NCBI GenBank assembly: GCA_034004605.1
Contig: JAVEWJ010000001.1
Location: 62,001-126,000, forward strand
Source of the DNA: JAVEWJ01 sp034004605
Lineage (GTDB): Bacteria > Patescibacteriota > Gracilibacteria > UBA1369 > LOWO2-01-FULL-3
Direction: 5' to 3'
DNA: 64,000 nt
Below are positions 33,171 through 41,849 of this stretch, piece after piece. The notes under the pieces were generated by a model. That model worked only from the letters and a program-made list of their open reading frames with translations. It was not told the DNA's origin and searched no databases. How positions within the stretch are numbered: the stretch's first letter is position 1; each line of letters begins with the position of its first letter. The translations under genes were made by a program, and so were the position numbers.

Positions 33171-33710
33171 TTACTTAATACCGAAGGCGATTTTATTAAG
33201 CACAAATGAGTTTTCGAGTTTTGGATTTGTGATTACCCAAGTATACAGTAGCGGAGAAACGATGGCGGAAAGTACTATGTTTCCCAATAAATGGTAAAGC
33301 GTGAATGGAATCTGTCCCGTAAATGTCGTAATAAATGATTGATTGAAGAATACCATTCCTATCCCGATGCCTGTAATAGCATCGTAAATAATGGTCGATA
33401 CGATTGATAAACCCACATAATATTTTATTTTGTTTTCTTTGTTTTTCAGGTATAGACCTGCCAAACCGCCCAATAACGCGTAAGTGGCGGCCGTGACAAG
33501 TGACCAGATTCCCAATGTACCCGTGAGAAGATCAAACGAAAAAATTGCCAAAAGGCAAAAAACCATGCCGGACAAAGGCCCCCACTTTTTGGAAAAGGGC
33601 ATCATTGTGGACATAATCGGCTCAACATTCGGTGGATGCGGGAGAAGTCTTAGGGCAAGAACGGTAGCCAGGCCGATCAGGTATTTTATCGTGTTTTGCG
33701 GGGTTTTCAT
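33171..33710 (-). CDS. ECF-transporter S-component-like membrane protein
   Basis: 179 residues with five to six helices. RLLPHPPNVEPIMSTMMPFS near the N-terminus and ATYALLGGLAGLYLK resemble the substrate-binding (S) subunits of energy-coupling-factor vitamin transporters, or the related DUF6580 group. No ECF ATPase is present in the window, so it would need shared subunits elsewhere. Confidence 0.65.
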   Translation of the reverse strand: MKTPQNTIKYLIGLATVLALRLLPHPPNVEPIMSTMMPFSKKWGPLSGMVFCLLAIFSFDLLTGTLGIWSLVTAATYALLGGLAGLYLKNKENKIKYYVGLSIVSTIIYDAITGIGIGMVFFNQSFITTFTGQIPFTLYHLLGNIVLSAIVSPLLYTWVITNPKLENSFVLNKIAFGIK

Positions 33711-33793
33711 GGGGTTTTCAGTTAGGTTTTTAAAATTATGTTTTAGGGATTGAATTTGAGCATTTCATTTCTGAGCTTTTGTATCGGATTTTA

Positions 33794-34114
33794 TCATTTT
33801 TGTGATTTTTTTGATTTTCTTAAATATTTTATTCCGGCCAAAATTAAAAGAATCGAGAAAGTGAGAACAATTATTGCTTTTCCAGCTTCGAGGATGAATG
33901 AGTCTTCTGTGAATACAAGAATTATGGCTGATACCGAAAAGAGAAAATAAAAAATTCCGACAATCAAAAAAACGATACCGATCCTTTTTGGGTTTCCCGG
34001 ATATTTTAGCCAAACGGGAACCCTTCCCCCGGTAAAGTATCCCGGATCATACTGATGTGTTTGCCATTCTCCGTGTTGGTCGATGTAGTCTTTTTCTTTA
34101 TTTTTCTCGTTCAT
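33794..34114 (-). CDS. small two-helix membrane protein
   Basis: 106 residues: soluble N-terminus MNEKNKEKDYIDQHGEWQTH, then two hydrophobic helices (IGIVFLIVGIFYFLFSVS and AIIVLTFSILLILAGI) and a Lys-rich end. No family is recognised. Confidence 0.65.
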   Translation of the reverse strand: MNEKNKEKDYIDQHGEWQTHQYDPGYFTGGRVPVWLKYPGNPKRIGIVFLIVGIFYFLFSVSAIILVFTEDSFILEAGKAIIVLTFSILLILAGIKYLRKSKKSQK

Positions 34115-34256
34115 AGAAATAATTTTACATTTCTGATTATAGCCGCGTAACCGGATATTTCAATCGTGAGGTGAAAACCGGACTATTTTGATTTTCGAGA
34201 AAAAAACATTGTGAAGACAAGTCCACCGAAAAAATAACAGAAGAATGCGGGGTTAA

Positions 34257-34529
34257 TTAATCGTTTTCAAGGTCGTGCAAACATTCATTATATCCTTTAT
34301 ATTCACCAAATTTTAGAATTAGAATTAAAAAAACACCCCCAAAGATTGGTGATGAAATTGTTCTGATTTGTGGAAATATTATTGATAAAATTAATGTAAT
34401 AAAAAATAATAAAATAAGTGTATTGAACCCCAGCGGGGATTTTATTGCTCCCTTTTGGTAAATATTCCAAAGCTCTTTATATTTATTAATTTCATATCCA
34501 CCTATAAGTAGTTTATAAAATTTTTTCAT
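34257..34529 (-). CDS. small membrane protein, unknown
   Basis: 90 residues with two hydrophobic helices in the second half (NTLILLFFITLILSIIFP and GGVFLILILKFG) and the tail EYKGYNECLHDLEND. The 142 bases between it and 33794-34114 include an open stretch ending FFGGLVFTMFFSRKSK without a usual start codon. Confidence 0.6.
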   Translation of the reverse strand: MKKFYKLLIGGYEINKYKELWNIYQKGAIKSPLGFNTLILLFFITLILSIIFPQIRTISSPIFGGVFLILILKFGEYKGYNECLHDLEND

Positions 34530-34555
34530 ATATAATTCTTGTTATAAAATTAAGC

Positions 34556-34993
34556 CTATTTATCCAAACATTTTGGCTTTTTGTAAGTGTCGCAATACAT
34601 CAAAGTGCAGGCTGCTTCGGTGCTGTTTTCCGTTCGGCTGCAGTTGTTGCATCCGTCGAAAAAGGATTTGCAGGTTTCTGGAATAATCGTTTTCCAGCTT
34701 TCCTCCGTGTACTTAGACTTAGATTCTTCTTGAGAGCTTTCTTCATCCAGGCAGCGGGGCATCTCGTATTTTTGGCAAAACATTTTTGTACATCCCACAT
34801 TTCCGTCCTCCGCTCTAAAACAATTATTGCATCCGTCGAAGAAAGACTTGCAGCTCTCTGGAATCATTGTTTTGTAGCTTTCGAAAGTGTAGTCGCCGGT
34901 GAGTTCCGGTTCTTTTGTTTCTTCTTTTTGAGTGCAAGATAAGAGTGTAAAAGCGCTGAGGGTGAGGAGTAAGAGTGATAGTGTTTTTTTCAT
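34556..34993 (-). CDS. lipoprotein with two copies of a six-Cys module
   Basis: 145 residues: signal peptide MKKTLSLLLLTLSAFTLLSC with lipid Cys at residue 20, then two ~45-residue repeats. Each repeat follows the pattern IPE(S/T)CKSFFDGCNNC, then a C-x4-C pair and a PxCLD end, so six Cys per copy and likely three disulfides. The copies are nearly identical in CKSFFDGCNNC, so the internal duplication is recent or under constraint. Exported; Kazal-like or other small disulfide fold is possible but unproven. Confidence 0.8.
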   Translation of the reverse strand: MKKTLSLLLLTLSAFTLLSCTQKEETKEPELTGDYTFESYKTMIPESCKSFFDGCNNCFRAEDGNVGCTKMFCQKYEMPRCLDEESSQEESKSKYTEESWKTIIPETCKSFFDGCNNCSRTENSTEAACTLMYCDTYKKPKCLDK

Positions 34994-35070
34994 GGGGTTT
35001 GTTTAATTAAATTTTGTTTTAATGGATGAGAAATTGAAACATGTTCCTTTTGAGTAATATAATAAGAGAT

Positions 35071-35814
35071 TTATTTTTTGTTCGAAATACCTCTGAGTAA
35101 CTTCTCAATACCGAAAACCGATAAGATGCTTAAAATAATGAAAATCAGTGTGTACTGAGGCATAAATAGTCCGGTAAGCACGGTGTCGACTATAATGTTC
35201 TGCTTGAAAAATTGCCAAAAATCACAATTCCATTGCTCGGCGCTTCTCATTCCCGTACAGGTAAATAAAGAATCTGTTTCCGGACCGATTGGTACCGAGG
35301 TCAGCATATTTTTTATTACTACTGCAAGAATGATGAGACATAAAATTGTTATGTAGATTAAAATTGCTTTGGGTAGCGTTTTTTTCATAAGAAGTATTTC
35401 ATTGTGTTTTTTAAACCTATTAATCAACAACAATATTATCGCTATTATTTGGAAAAATCCTGCAGGGTAGAAACTGTAAGAGAATATGATAAATCCCCAA
35501 CTGTCGCAAATTGAAGGCGGTGGGCACATGATTATCATTGCCAAAAATCCAATCACAATTGTTAACATCCCGATAAATGTGAAAATTAATGCTGTATCCG
35601 TTAGTTTATTTTGCTTGGATTTGTCATTGGATAAAGCCCAATAGTGTATTCCCGGGAAAAAATAAAATGAAAATATAAATACTGAAAACAAGAAATCCAG
35701 CCAAAATTTAATTGTTATACCTAAGCTGAAAAACTTATTTAGAGTGAAGATTGCATAAAATATGCCAAAAATGATTAATATCAAAGCAGCAATTTTATAT
35801 AAGTACTTTTTCAT
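35071..35814 (-). CDS. polytopic membrane protein, unknown
   Basis: 247 residues with about six helices. Cys pairs flank an extracellular loop (MIIMCPPPSICDSWGF) and another (LFTCTGMRSAEQWNCDFW). No family is recognised. Confidence 0.65.
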   Translation of the reverse strand: MKKYLYKIAALILIIFGIFYAIFTLNKFFSLGITIKFWLDFLFSVFIFSFYFFPGIHYWALSNDKSKQNKLTDTALIFTFIGMLTIVIGFLAMIIMCPPPSICDSWGFIIFSYSFYPAGFFQIIAIILLLINRFKKHNEILLMKKTLPKAILIYITILCLIILAVVIKNMLTSVPIGPETDSLFTCTGMRSAEQWNCDFWQFFKQNIIVDTVLTGLFMPQYTLIFIILSILSVFGIEKLLRGISNKK

Positions 35815-35820
35815 TTTTTG

Positions 35821-35913
35821 TTAGTTAGTGTGGTAAAGTGTGTTTTTATACTCCAACAACTCCTTGAGCATATTATCAGAATTCCATAGTTTTCGCTTTA
35901 AAAGAATATGGTC
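35821..35913 (-). pseudogene. remnant: 3' end of an APH-like kinase gene
   Basis: The minus strand reads DHILLKRKLWNSDNMLKELL then EYKNT to TAA 35821. The end of the kinase gene at 37056 is DYILLKRKPRNSDNMLKELL then KYEKN. The DNA is also nearly identical over about 65 bases (35850-35913 versus 37078-37141). A second copy of that kinase gene once lay here and all but its end was lost, or the end was copied. Confidence 0.75.
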
Positions 35914-35936
35914 TTAAAAAAAATCACATTGTGTAC

Positions 35937-36449
35937 TTATTCACTCTTAAAAAAATCTCGTGAAATTTGATGATTTTCAGAAAAATTTATTTCAGCTTCA
36001 TCGTATGATTTCATTGCTGATTCCGGCTTTTTCCCTTGTGATTTCATTCGTTTAACATATTCTTTTTTTTCTTTCCAAAATTTAGTCGCTTCAGGATTTT
36101 TCTCAAAGTATTCTTTTACTTCATTTTCAATATTTCTCAGGAATTTTGTAGGGTCATATATTGTTTTGCGATGGAGATAAGTGTAGTTCAGATATGGGTA
36201 CTCCTTTATTCTCCTTAAAAGAAAATCCTTTGGTGTAGTTACCAAATCAACATAAACTCCGTCGATTATTAATGTTTTGTAATTCCACTCTTTTGCGTTT
36301 TCAGAAATGATTTCAATGTCCAAATCCGAGTCTTCTTTTTCACTTCCTTCCGCGACACTTCCAAAAACACTAATAGCTATCACGCCTTCTTTTTTACTCT
36401 CTTGTTCCGCAATATCGTATGCTGTTTTTAGTTGTTTTGAATGATTCAT
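35937..36449 (-). CDS. nucleotidyltransferase-fold protein (MNT/KNT-like)
   Basis: A 170-residue protein with the polymerase-beta-type core ISVFGSVAEGSEKEDSDLDIE (GSxxxGxxxxxSDxD) and a later Asp in GVYVDLVTTP. It resembles minimal nucleotidyltransferases. The C-terminal half is helical. It sits among GNAT and APH-like genes, which could suggest modification of small molecules, but a toxin-antitoxin MNT role is also possible. Confidence 0.8.
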   Translation of the reverse strand: MNHSKQLKTAYDIAEQESKKEGVIAISVFGSVAEGSEKEDSDLDIEIISENAKEWNYKTLIIDGVYVDLVTTPKDFLLRRIKEYPYLNYTYLHRKTIYDPTKFLRNIENEVKEYFEKNPEATKFWKEKKEYVKRMKSQGKKPESAMKSYDEAEINFSENHQISRDFFKSE

Positions 36450-36548
36450 TTTAAGGTTTTTTGCGTGAAAACTTATTTTTTTTAAAAAGGATAATGAAAT
36501 TGAGTGTTAATTCATGGGGTTTTTGTATAAATTTTTAACGTGTATCAA

Positions 36549-37040
36549 TTAGAGTACTTTCGCATATAAAAAACAATCTTTCATTGATCCGTCTTTGTCT
36601 TGTATGACTTTTTTCAGCAAGCCTTCTTTTAAATAATTGTTTTTTATAGCCACTTTTTCACTAGCTATGTTTTCCGGTTGCATTAAAATTTCAAGCCTTT
36701 TTAGACTCAGCTTGTTGAAACAAATATACTCAATCAACTTGACCGCTTGAGTTGTAATGCCCTTGCCCCAGTACGTTTCATCTAAAAAATACCCGATTTC
36801 TCCAATATATTTCCTGTGAAAATTTATTTTCACGCCAATAGCACCAACAATTTTCCCATTAAACATTATTGTAAAATTCCGTTCGGTATTCTCTTTTATG
36901 CGTTTTGGATTATCAGCCAGCCAATTTTTTTCCTCCTCAAGAGATTTGGGTTTTACGCTGAAATAAGTAAAATTCGGATTGTTTAAAATTTCAAAAAACC
37001 TTTTGGCATCGCTTATTTTTTGGGGTCTGAGTTTTATCAT
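36549..37040 (-). CDS. GNAT acetyltransferase (RimJ/RimL type)
   Basis: 163 residues: IKLRPQKISDAKRFFEIL at the start, YFLDETYWGKGITTQAVKLI as the acetyl-CoA loop, and NIASEKVAIKNNYLKEGLLK as the typical end. RimJ/RimL proteins acetylate protein N-termini or small molecules; substrate unknown. It follows the APH-like gene by 15 bases. Confidence 0.88.
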   Translation of the reverse strand: MIKLRPQKISDAKRFFEILNNPNFTYFSVKPKSLEEEKNWLADNPKRIKENTERNFTIMFNGKIVGAIGVKINFHRKYIGEIGYFLDETYWGKGITTQAVKLIEYICFNKLSLKRLEILMQPENIASEKVAIKNNYLKEGLLKKVIQDKDGSMKDCFLYAKVL

Positions 37041-37055
37041 GATAATAATTTAGGG

Positions 37056-38009
37056 CTAAAAAGAATTTTTTTCATATTTCAACAACTCCTTGAGCATATT
37101 ATCAGAATTCCGGGGTTTTCGCTTTAAAAGAATATAGTCTTCTAAAATATGGAAGAAATCCAGGACCTTTTTTACGGCAAAAATTCTTTGTAAAACAATC
37201 TTTTCCGGATGTCCTTTGTAATATGTTTTTAGAAAAATGTCTTGTTGTTTTTTAGTAAATTCGCAACCGGAAAAAAGTCGACCTATATCAGTCTCCGGAA
37301 TGTCGGAACCTGCACACTCCCAGTCTATTAGCGTTATTCCGCTGTTTGTGATTAAAATATTTTCTTTTTTCAGGTCTGCGTGGCAAAGACAAAATTTTGT
37401 TATTCCACTGAAAATTTGGAGATTATTAAACCAATTTCTGAGCTTTTTGTTGATTCGATTATATGGCTCAACAATTTTATTTATACCTTCCAAAGAGAGA
37501 TAATTTTCGATTTTTTTGTCCTCACCGTTTGCAAATTCATTATAAATGTCGCAGTGATAAGGCAAATCGTCTTGAGGAGGGTGTTTGTTTCCGGCTTTTT
37601 CAAAAGTAAATACTGTATGAAGTTTTCGTAAATCGCTGGCCAAATCTATAATATTTTTTTCGGAAATTTTCTCCAATGTTTGACCTTCAACATATTCTAC
37701 GATTGTGAAATCTTGTTTTAATGTATTTTTGTCACTGAAATAATATGCTTTGGGCGATATTTTCAGTGGCTCAATAAGTTTTAGAATATCATACTCTTGT
37801 TTTTTTACTCCCCATTCGTTTTTGGGTTCATAATAATTTATTCGAGCCAGATATTTTTTGTTTCCGTTTTCGATTAAATATAAATGGGTGCCTCCTCCGC
37901 TTTTGAAAAAACTAAAAACAGTGGCTTGTTTTTTGTTTATCCAATCAAACTTTTGCTCTTCAAATAGGCTTTTTAAGAAGGTGATGTTTTGGGTGTGGAT
38001 TTGTTCCAT
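37056..38009 (-). CDS. aminoglycoside/choline-kinase-like phosphotransferase
   Basis: A 317-residue protein kinase-like fold enzyme. FCLCHADLKKENILITNSG is the Brenner motif (HxDxxxxN) and ITLIDWECAGSDIPETDIGR the DFG-equivalent. N-terminal VFSFFKSGGGTHLYLI binds ATP. Family members phosphorylate aminoglycosides, choline or homoserine. The first and last parts match the family length. A duplicate of its final codons remains at 35821-35913. Confidence 0.85.
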   Translation of the reverse strand: MEQIHTQNITFLKSLFEEQKFDWINKKQATVFSFFKSGGGTHLYLIENGNKKYLARINYYEPKNEWGVKKQEYDILKLIEPLKISPKAYYFSDKNTLKQDFTIVEYVEGQTLEKISEKNIIDLASDLRKLHTVFTFEKAGNKHPPQDDLPYHCDIYNEFANGEDKKIENYLSLEGINKIVEPYNRINKKLRNWFNNLQIFSGITKFCLCHADLKKENILITNSGITLIDWECAGSDIPETDIGRLFSGCEFTKKQQDIFLKTYYKGHPEKIVLQRIFAVKKVLDFFHILEDYILLKRKPRNSDNMLKELLKYEKNSF

Positions 38010-38155
38010 GTATAAATTATCTAAGAATATTTTAGGATTGAACTTGTTTCAAAGAATGGTGTAGATAATTATAGTTTAATTAAAACAAAGTGAATTGCAA
38101 ATTTTGGAGAGTTGATGAAATGACTTATCAATATTTTATTTGCAGTAAGAATTGA

Positions 38156-39703
38156 TTACCTAACTGTCGCTTGATCCTCTGTTAGTATTGTAATTTTTGC
38201 CAATTCTGCACGGGTGGAATTTTTGTCTGGACCACATAAACCTGTGAGATTACCGTTTTCATCTTTATAACCTCCAACGATAGATTCGTTTAATGCAAAA
38301 TTAAAATACTCTGCATACCATTCCGACTGGACTATATCATTACAGATTGTATTGGCTGATGAGATGGAAATAGTTTCCGGAGAAAACCATGTAAGTAGGA
38401 TCATTTTTAATGCTTCTGCTCGGCTTGCATTATTGTTTAAGCCAAAGCTACCGTCGGCATAACCCTTGACTATGCCCAATTCCTTTGCCTTAGCAACATA
38501 GCTAGCTGACCAATGAGTAGCTGGCACATCGATATAAGGATCAATAGTTATTTCTGGTAAAATACCAAATTTTACCTTCATCAATAAAACAATTAATTCC
38601 GCGCGAGTGATAATATTGTCTGGACCAAATAAATGTAACGGTTTGCCTTCGGCATCTGTATAACCGTTCACTCCCGCTTGATGTAATTTGTTTATATATA
38701 TTTCTGCCCAATGCCCTGAAATATCATTGAAAAAATCTTCTGCAGACTGATGTAAATTATCTTCCGCCTCGATGTCCAAAATATTCACAAATATCTTTTG
38801 AGTGTCATACAAAGGTATTGAATGACTAGAATTTTCAACCTTTACAATCACTTCATAGATATTGTTTTTATCGCTATCTTTCGGATTTTCAAAAGCTGGG
38901 TAAAAATTAAACTCCAGTTTTCCGGTTTCTGCGTTAATTTTAAATTTATCTAAATCATTGCCACTTAAAATGCTATATTTCAGAGTGCCTCTTGAAGAAG
39001 AACCCTCAACTATTGTTACGAATGTTTCATTTTCATTTACCGATATATTAGCCTGCGCGCTACCATTATTTGAAATTATCTTTGGCTGATAAATGATAAA
39101 TGTGGCTCCACCTCCCCCTCCGCCACCTCCACTTCCTTCAGTTTGTGTTTCACTTGTATCTTCCAACGAAGAACAACCTAAATCGTTTGGGTAATCAATT
39201 AAGCCATCTGCATCATCATCTAGTCCATTATTGCATTCCGGGCGCACGGACTTAGGTCTCCAATCTGTTCGAACTTTAAAATCCGATGAGCTACAAGAGC
39301 TTGTGTTTGCACAATTAAAACTGATTTGACCTGTAATATTTCCATTTGCATAGCCATTAAAAAAACCTGCTGTATCTATTGTGACACCGCTAAAATCTAT
39401 CCAAGCTGTGTTTTCTCCCCATGCATAGCCAGAAAGAACACCGTTGCCATTATTCATCACGCCTGCAGTTGATGGTGATAAATTAATCCATCCGTAATTA
39501 CTACTCCATGCATAACCTGTCAAAGCAGTGTCCGTAACATGAACATTTCCTCCACTAACACCAAAATTTATCCATCCGATATTTTCACTCTATGCATATT
39601 TATTTATTGTGTCTATGGTCCCATTTGTGGAAGAAGCAAAACAAACATTCGAAAAAAGTAAAATAGAGAGAAAGGTTGTTGATATTGTAAGTAATTTTTT
39701 CAT
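38156..39703 (-). pseudogene. SLH-domain surface protein interrupted by an amber codon
   Basis: From ATG 39703 the frame reads MKKLLTISTTFLSILLF (signal peptide) to NKYA, then TAG at 39592-39590 (codon 38), then SENIGWINFG and onward in the same frame for another 477 codons. TGG at that position would give the common Patescibacteria motif YAWSENIGWI. Beyond are further GYAWxxNxGWI copies, a calcium-site block (CNNGLDDDADGLIDYPND), a Gly-rich linker, a cadherin-like domain (residues ~200-300) and three SLH repeats (for example NGYTDAEGKPLHLFGPDN, VKGYADGSFGLNNNASRAE). Only the first 37 codons would be translated without suppression or a new start at TTG 39523. Confidence 0.8.
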
Positions 39704-39739
39704 TGTGATAAGAATATTTTAGTCTAAAGGGTCTGGCTT

Positions 39740-41347
39740 TTAATAAATTGTTCGCCATGCATAAAGATCGCCTGCATCTTTGGCGCAAACCTCAAAATCG
39801 TCTTTTACACCAGGTGCACCTTGAGTAAACCAAGTTGTTCCTCGATTTGTTGCATCGCAGACCGGCTTTGCATTTGTAGTATTATATTTTATTCCACCGT
39901 CTACTTCTAATTTTTCTCCAGGATTTGTTGTTCCAATTCCAAGGTTGCCTTTTTCGAAATATGAGACACCGGCTTCCCCATCTACAGTTAACATAGTTCC
40001 CCAGCTACCTTCTGAAATATCACCTAATTTAACAATTCTTGAATCAGAGTATCCAGCCTCAAGCAAAGAATTTCCATCATCATTTACAACCTGAAACCTG
40101 GAATTTGGAGAGGTTGTCCTGACACCGACATTACCGGTCAATAAATTCACTGCAAAACCTGTATTATCACTCCAGCCACCATATTTATAAGCAGTTTGAG
40201 TAGAGTTTATTCCAGCTATAAGTTCGTCGTTGCCATTCCAACTCATTCCAACCTCATCTCCTAACATATCAAAGCCTATTGATACACTATTATTATTTCT
40301 CTGCCCAAACTTACCTCTATCAGCGGCAATTGTTCCATCATCATTTGCAGTATTTATGTCCAAATCATACTGAGGAGAATTTGTACCAATTCCAACACGA
40401 CCTTCGTGAAAAAGGAATTGCTGATTACTATAATCAATTTCTAGACTGGTACCGTTTCCAACAAAATCCATATCACCAAATTTTACCGATAAATCATCAC
40501 CACTAATGCTCCCTTCGGATTTAAAAATATTTTCACCATCTGCATCCCTAAAATTTGCGATAATAATTCCTGTTAGACCTTTAACTGAAAATGTAGCATT
40601 TTCATGCCCGTCTCCTCCTACAAGTAAAGCTCCTAAAATACTCAAAAATCCATCTCCACCGATTTTTGATAGACCTCCAGTGCCAGTTGGGTCCCACACA
40701 AGGTTTCCTCCATCACCTGCCGGCCAATACATTTTTCCGTCAGCTTCGATTCTTGCTCTCTCCACCCCTGCTGTGTCAAATCTGATAATATCTTCGTCAG
40801 CGGTTTCTTCTGCTTGAATGCCAGTATCTGAATCAGTATCCCAAATTGAATTTCCACTACCTCCTCCTCCAACTGCATCTACGATCCATTCAAATTTGTT
40901 ATTTGCGTTATTCCAAGAAAGAATTTCGCCATCAGCGGGAGAGTCCAAAATATCAAGCATAGATTCCGTTATTGAACTATCTGTAATACCCATAACTCCT
41001 GCGATAATGCTAAAAGTTGAATCTAAACTTAGTTCTGATAATGTATTAAGAGCTGAAGAATATAAGAGTTTATTTGCAGAAATTGAGTCTAATCCGGTGC
41101 CACCTTGAGCTACGCTTAAAGCCGTAGTTAAGCTTGATAATGAAGTAATGTCCGAATTATTTCCTGAAATGGCAGGTGCCTTAACGCTACAATTCAAGTC
41201 TCCGGGAGCGCAGTTTGGCTCCAATGTTTCACCAGGATTATAAAGTGATGCAGGTGGTGCAGCAACAGCTACTGAAACTGAAACAACAATGGCTAATAGT
41301 GCGAATAAAGCCAATAAATTGATGTGGTGTTTTTTTAGAAATGACAT
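39740..41347 (-). CDS. tail-fibre-like secreted surface protein
   Basis: A 535-residue exported protein: signal peptide (MSFLKKHHINLLALFALL ... AVAAPP), then YNPGETLEPNCAPGDLNC, a leader block I associate with Patescibacteria surface proteins. The rest is beta-rich with tail-fibre phrases: RVGIGTNSPQYDLDI, GNVGVRTTSPNSRFQV and NLGIGTTNPGEKLEV, seen in phage-like and Bacteroidetes adhesins. No S74 chaperone domain follows; it ends DAGDLYAWRTIY. Likely fibrous and displayed on the cell. It has its own strong promoter and precedes the interrupted SLH gene by 36 bases. Confidence 0.78.
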   Translation of the reverse strand: MSFLKKHHINLLALFALLAIVVSVSVAVAAPPASLYNPGETLEPNCAPGDLNCSVKAPAISGNNSDITSLSSLTTALSVAQGGTGLDSISANKLLYSSALNTLSELSLDSTFSIIAGVMGITDSSITESMLDILDSPADGEILSWNNANNKFEWIVDAVGGGGSGNSIWDTDSDTGIQAEETADEDIIRFDTAGVERARIEADGKMYWPAGDGGNLVWDPTGTGGLSKIGGDGFLSILGALLVGGDGHENATFSVKGLTGIIIANFRDADGENIFKSEGSISGDDLSVKFGDMDFVGNGTSLEIDYSNQQFLFHEGRVGIGTNSPQYDLDINTANDDGTIAADRGKFGQRNNNSVSIGFDMLGDEVGMSWNGNDELIAGINSTQTAYKYGGWSDNTGFAVNLLTGNVGVRTTSPNSRFQVVNDDGNSLLEAGYSDSRIVKLGDISEGSWGTMLTVDGEAGVSYFEKGNLGIGTTNPGEKLEVDGGIKYNTTNAKPVCDATNRGTTWFTQGAPGVKDDFEVCAKDAGDLYAWRTIY

Positions 41348-41414
41348 GGTTTTTTGTTTAAATTTTTGTTTTTTTTGGGAAATAATTAAAACATTTTATT
41401 GTTGCGATTGTTTT

Positions 41415-41443
41415 ATTTTACAATATTATTTTTTGTTTGTCAA
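41415..41443 (-). promoter_or_regulatory. promoter of the tail-fibre-like gene
   Basis: On the minus strand TTGACA (41443-41438), 17-base spacer, TAAAAT (41420-41415). The start codon lies about 65 bases downstream. The remaining intergenic DNA to 41574 is AT-rich with nothing further recognised. Confidence 0.7.
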
Positions 41444-41574
41444 ATGTGTACTTTTGAAAAAAAATAGGTTTAAAAATGTAACCATCCAGTTTTCTTTTTG
41501 ATTCTTTTGTTGCGGAGTTTTCTGTGATATAATAATGGTATTGTCAGGCTTTGTTGAAAATATTTTTTATGTTA

Positions 41575-41808
41575 TCATTTTTTTAAATCTATTAGTTCAA
41601 ACCTTTTTACTTTCTTTCCTTCAAATTCCACTTCCTCTTCCCACATTGAAAGTGGCCGGACCCAGAGGGCGTTTTCGCCAAATTCCGGAGAGGTGTAGAG
41701 AGCGCGGTAAATGACCATTTCTTCGAGGGTTTCGCTGTGGTGGGCTATTCCTGTCACTTCATAGTTTTTGCCCTTGAAATGGCGGTAAATTCCGGGTTGA
41801 ATAGTCAT
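41575..41808 (-). CDS. DUF1653 protein
   Basis: A 77-residue protein matching DUF1653: IQPGIYRHFKGKNYEVTGIA, MVIYRALYTSPEFGENALWV and RPLSMWEEEV. The family is widespread and uncharacterised. It is divergent from the malic enzyme gene with only 41 bases between starts. Confidence 0.9.
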   Translation of the reverse strand: MTIQPGIYRHFKGKNYEVTGIAHHSETLEEMVIYRALYTSPEFGENALWVRPLSMWEEEVEFEGKKVKRFELIDLKK

Positions 41809-41825
41809 AATTTTAGGTTTAAAAT
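41797..41825 (+). promoter_or_regulatory. promoter of the malic enzyme gene
   Basis: TTGAAT at 41797-41802, 17-base spacer, TAAAAT at 41820-41825. The -35 element lies inside the first codons of the divergent DUF1653 gene. Confidence 0.55.
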
Positions 41826-41849
41826 CCCCTGCACAATAACAAAAAAATC

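Noticed and set aside
34141..34256. Open frame ending FFGGLVFTMFFSRKSK
   Set aside because: No ATG/GTG/TTG start before the hydrophobic part; too short to support as a gene.
39740..41347. Prophage tail fibre
   Set aside because: The signal peptide, its own promoter and the absence of any other phage gene favour a cellular surface protein.
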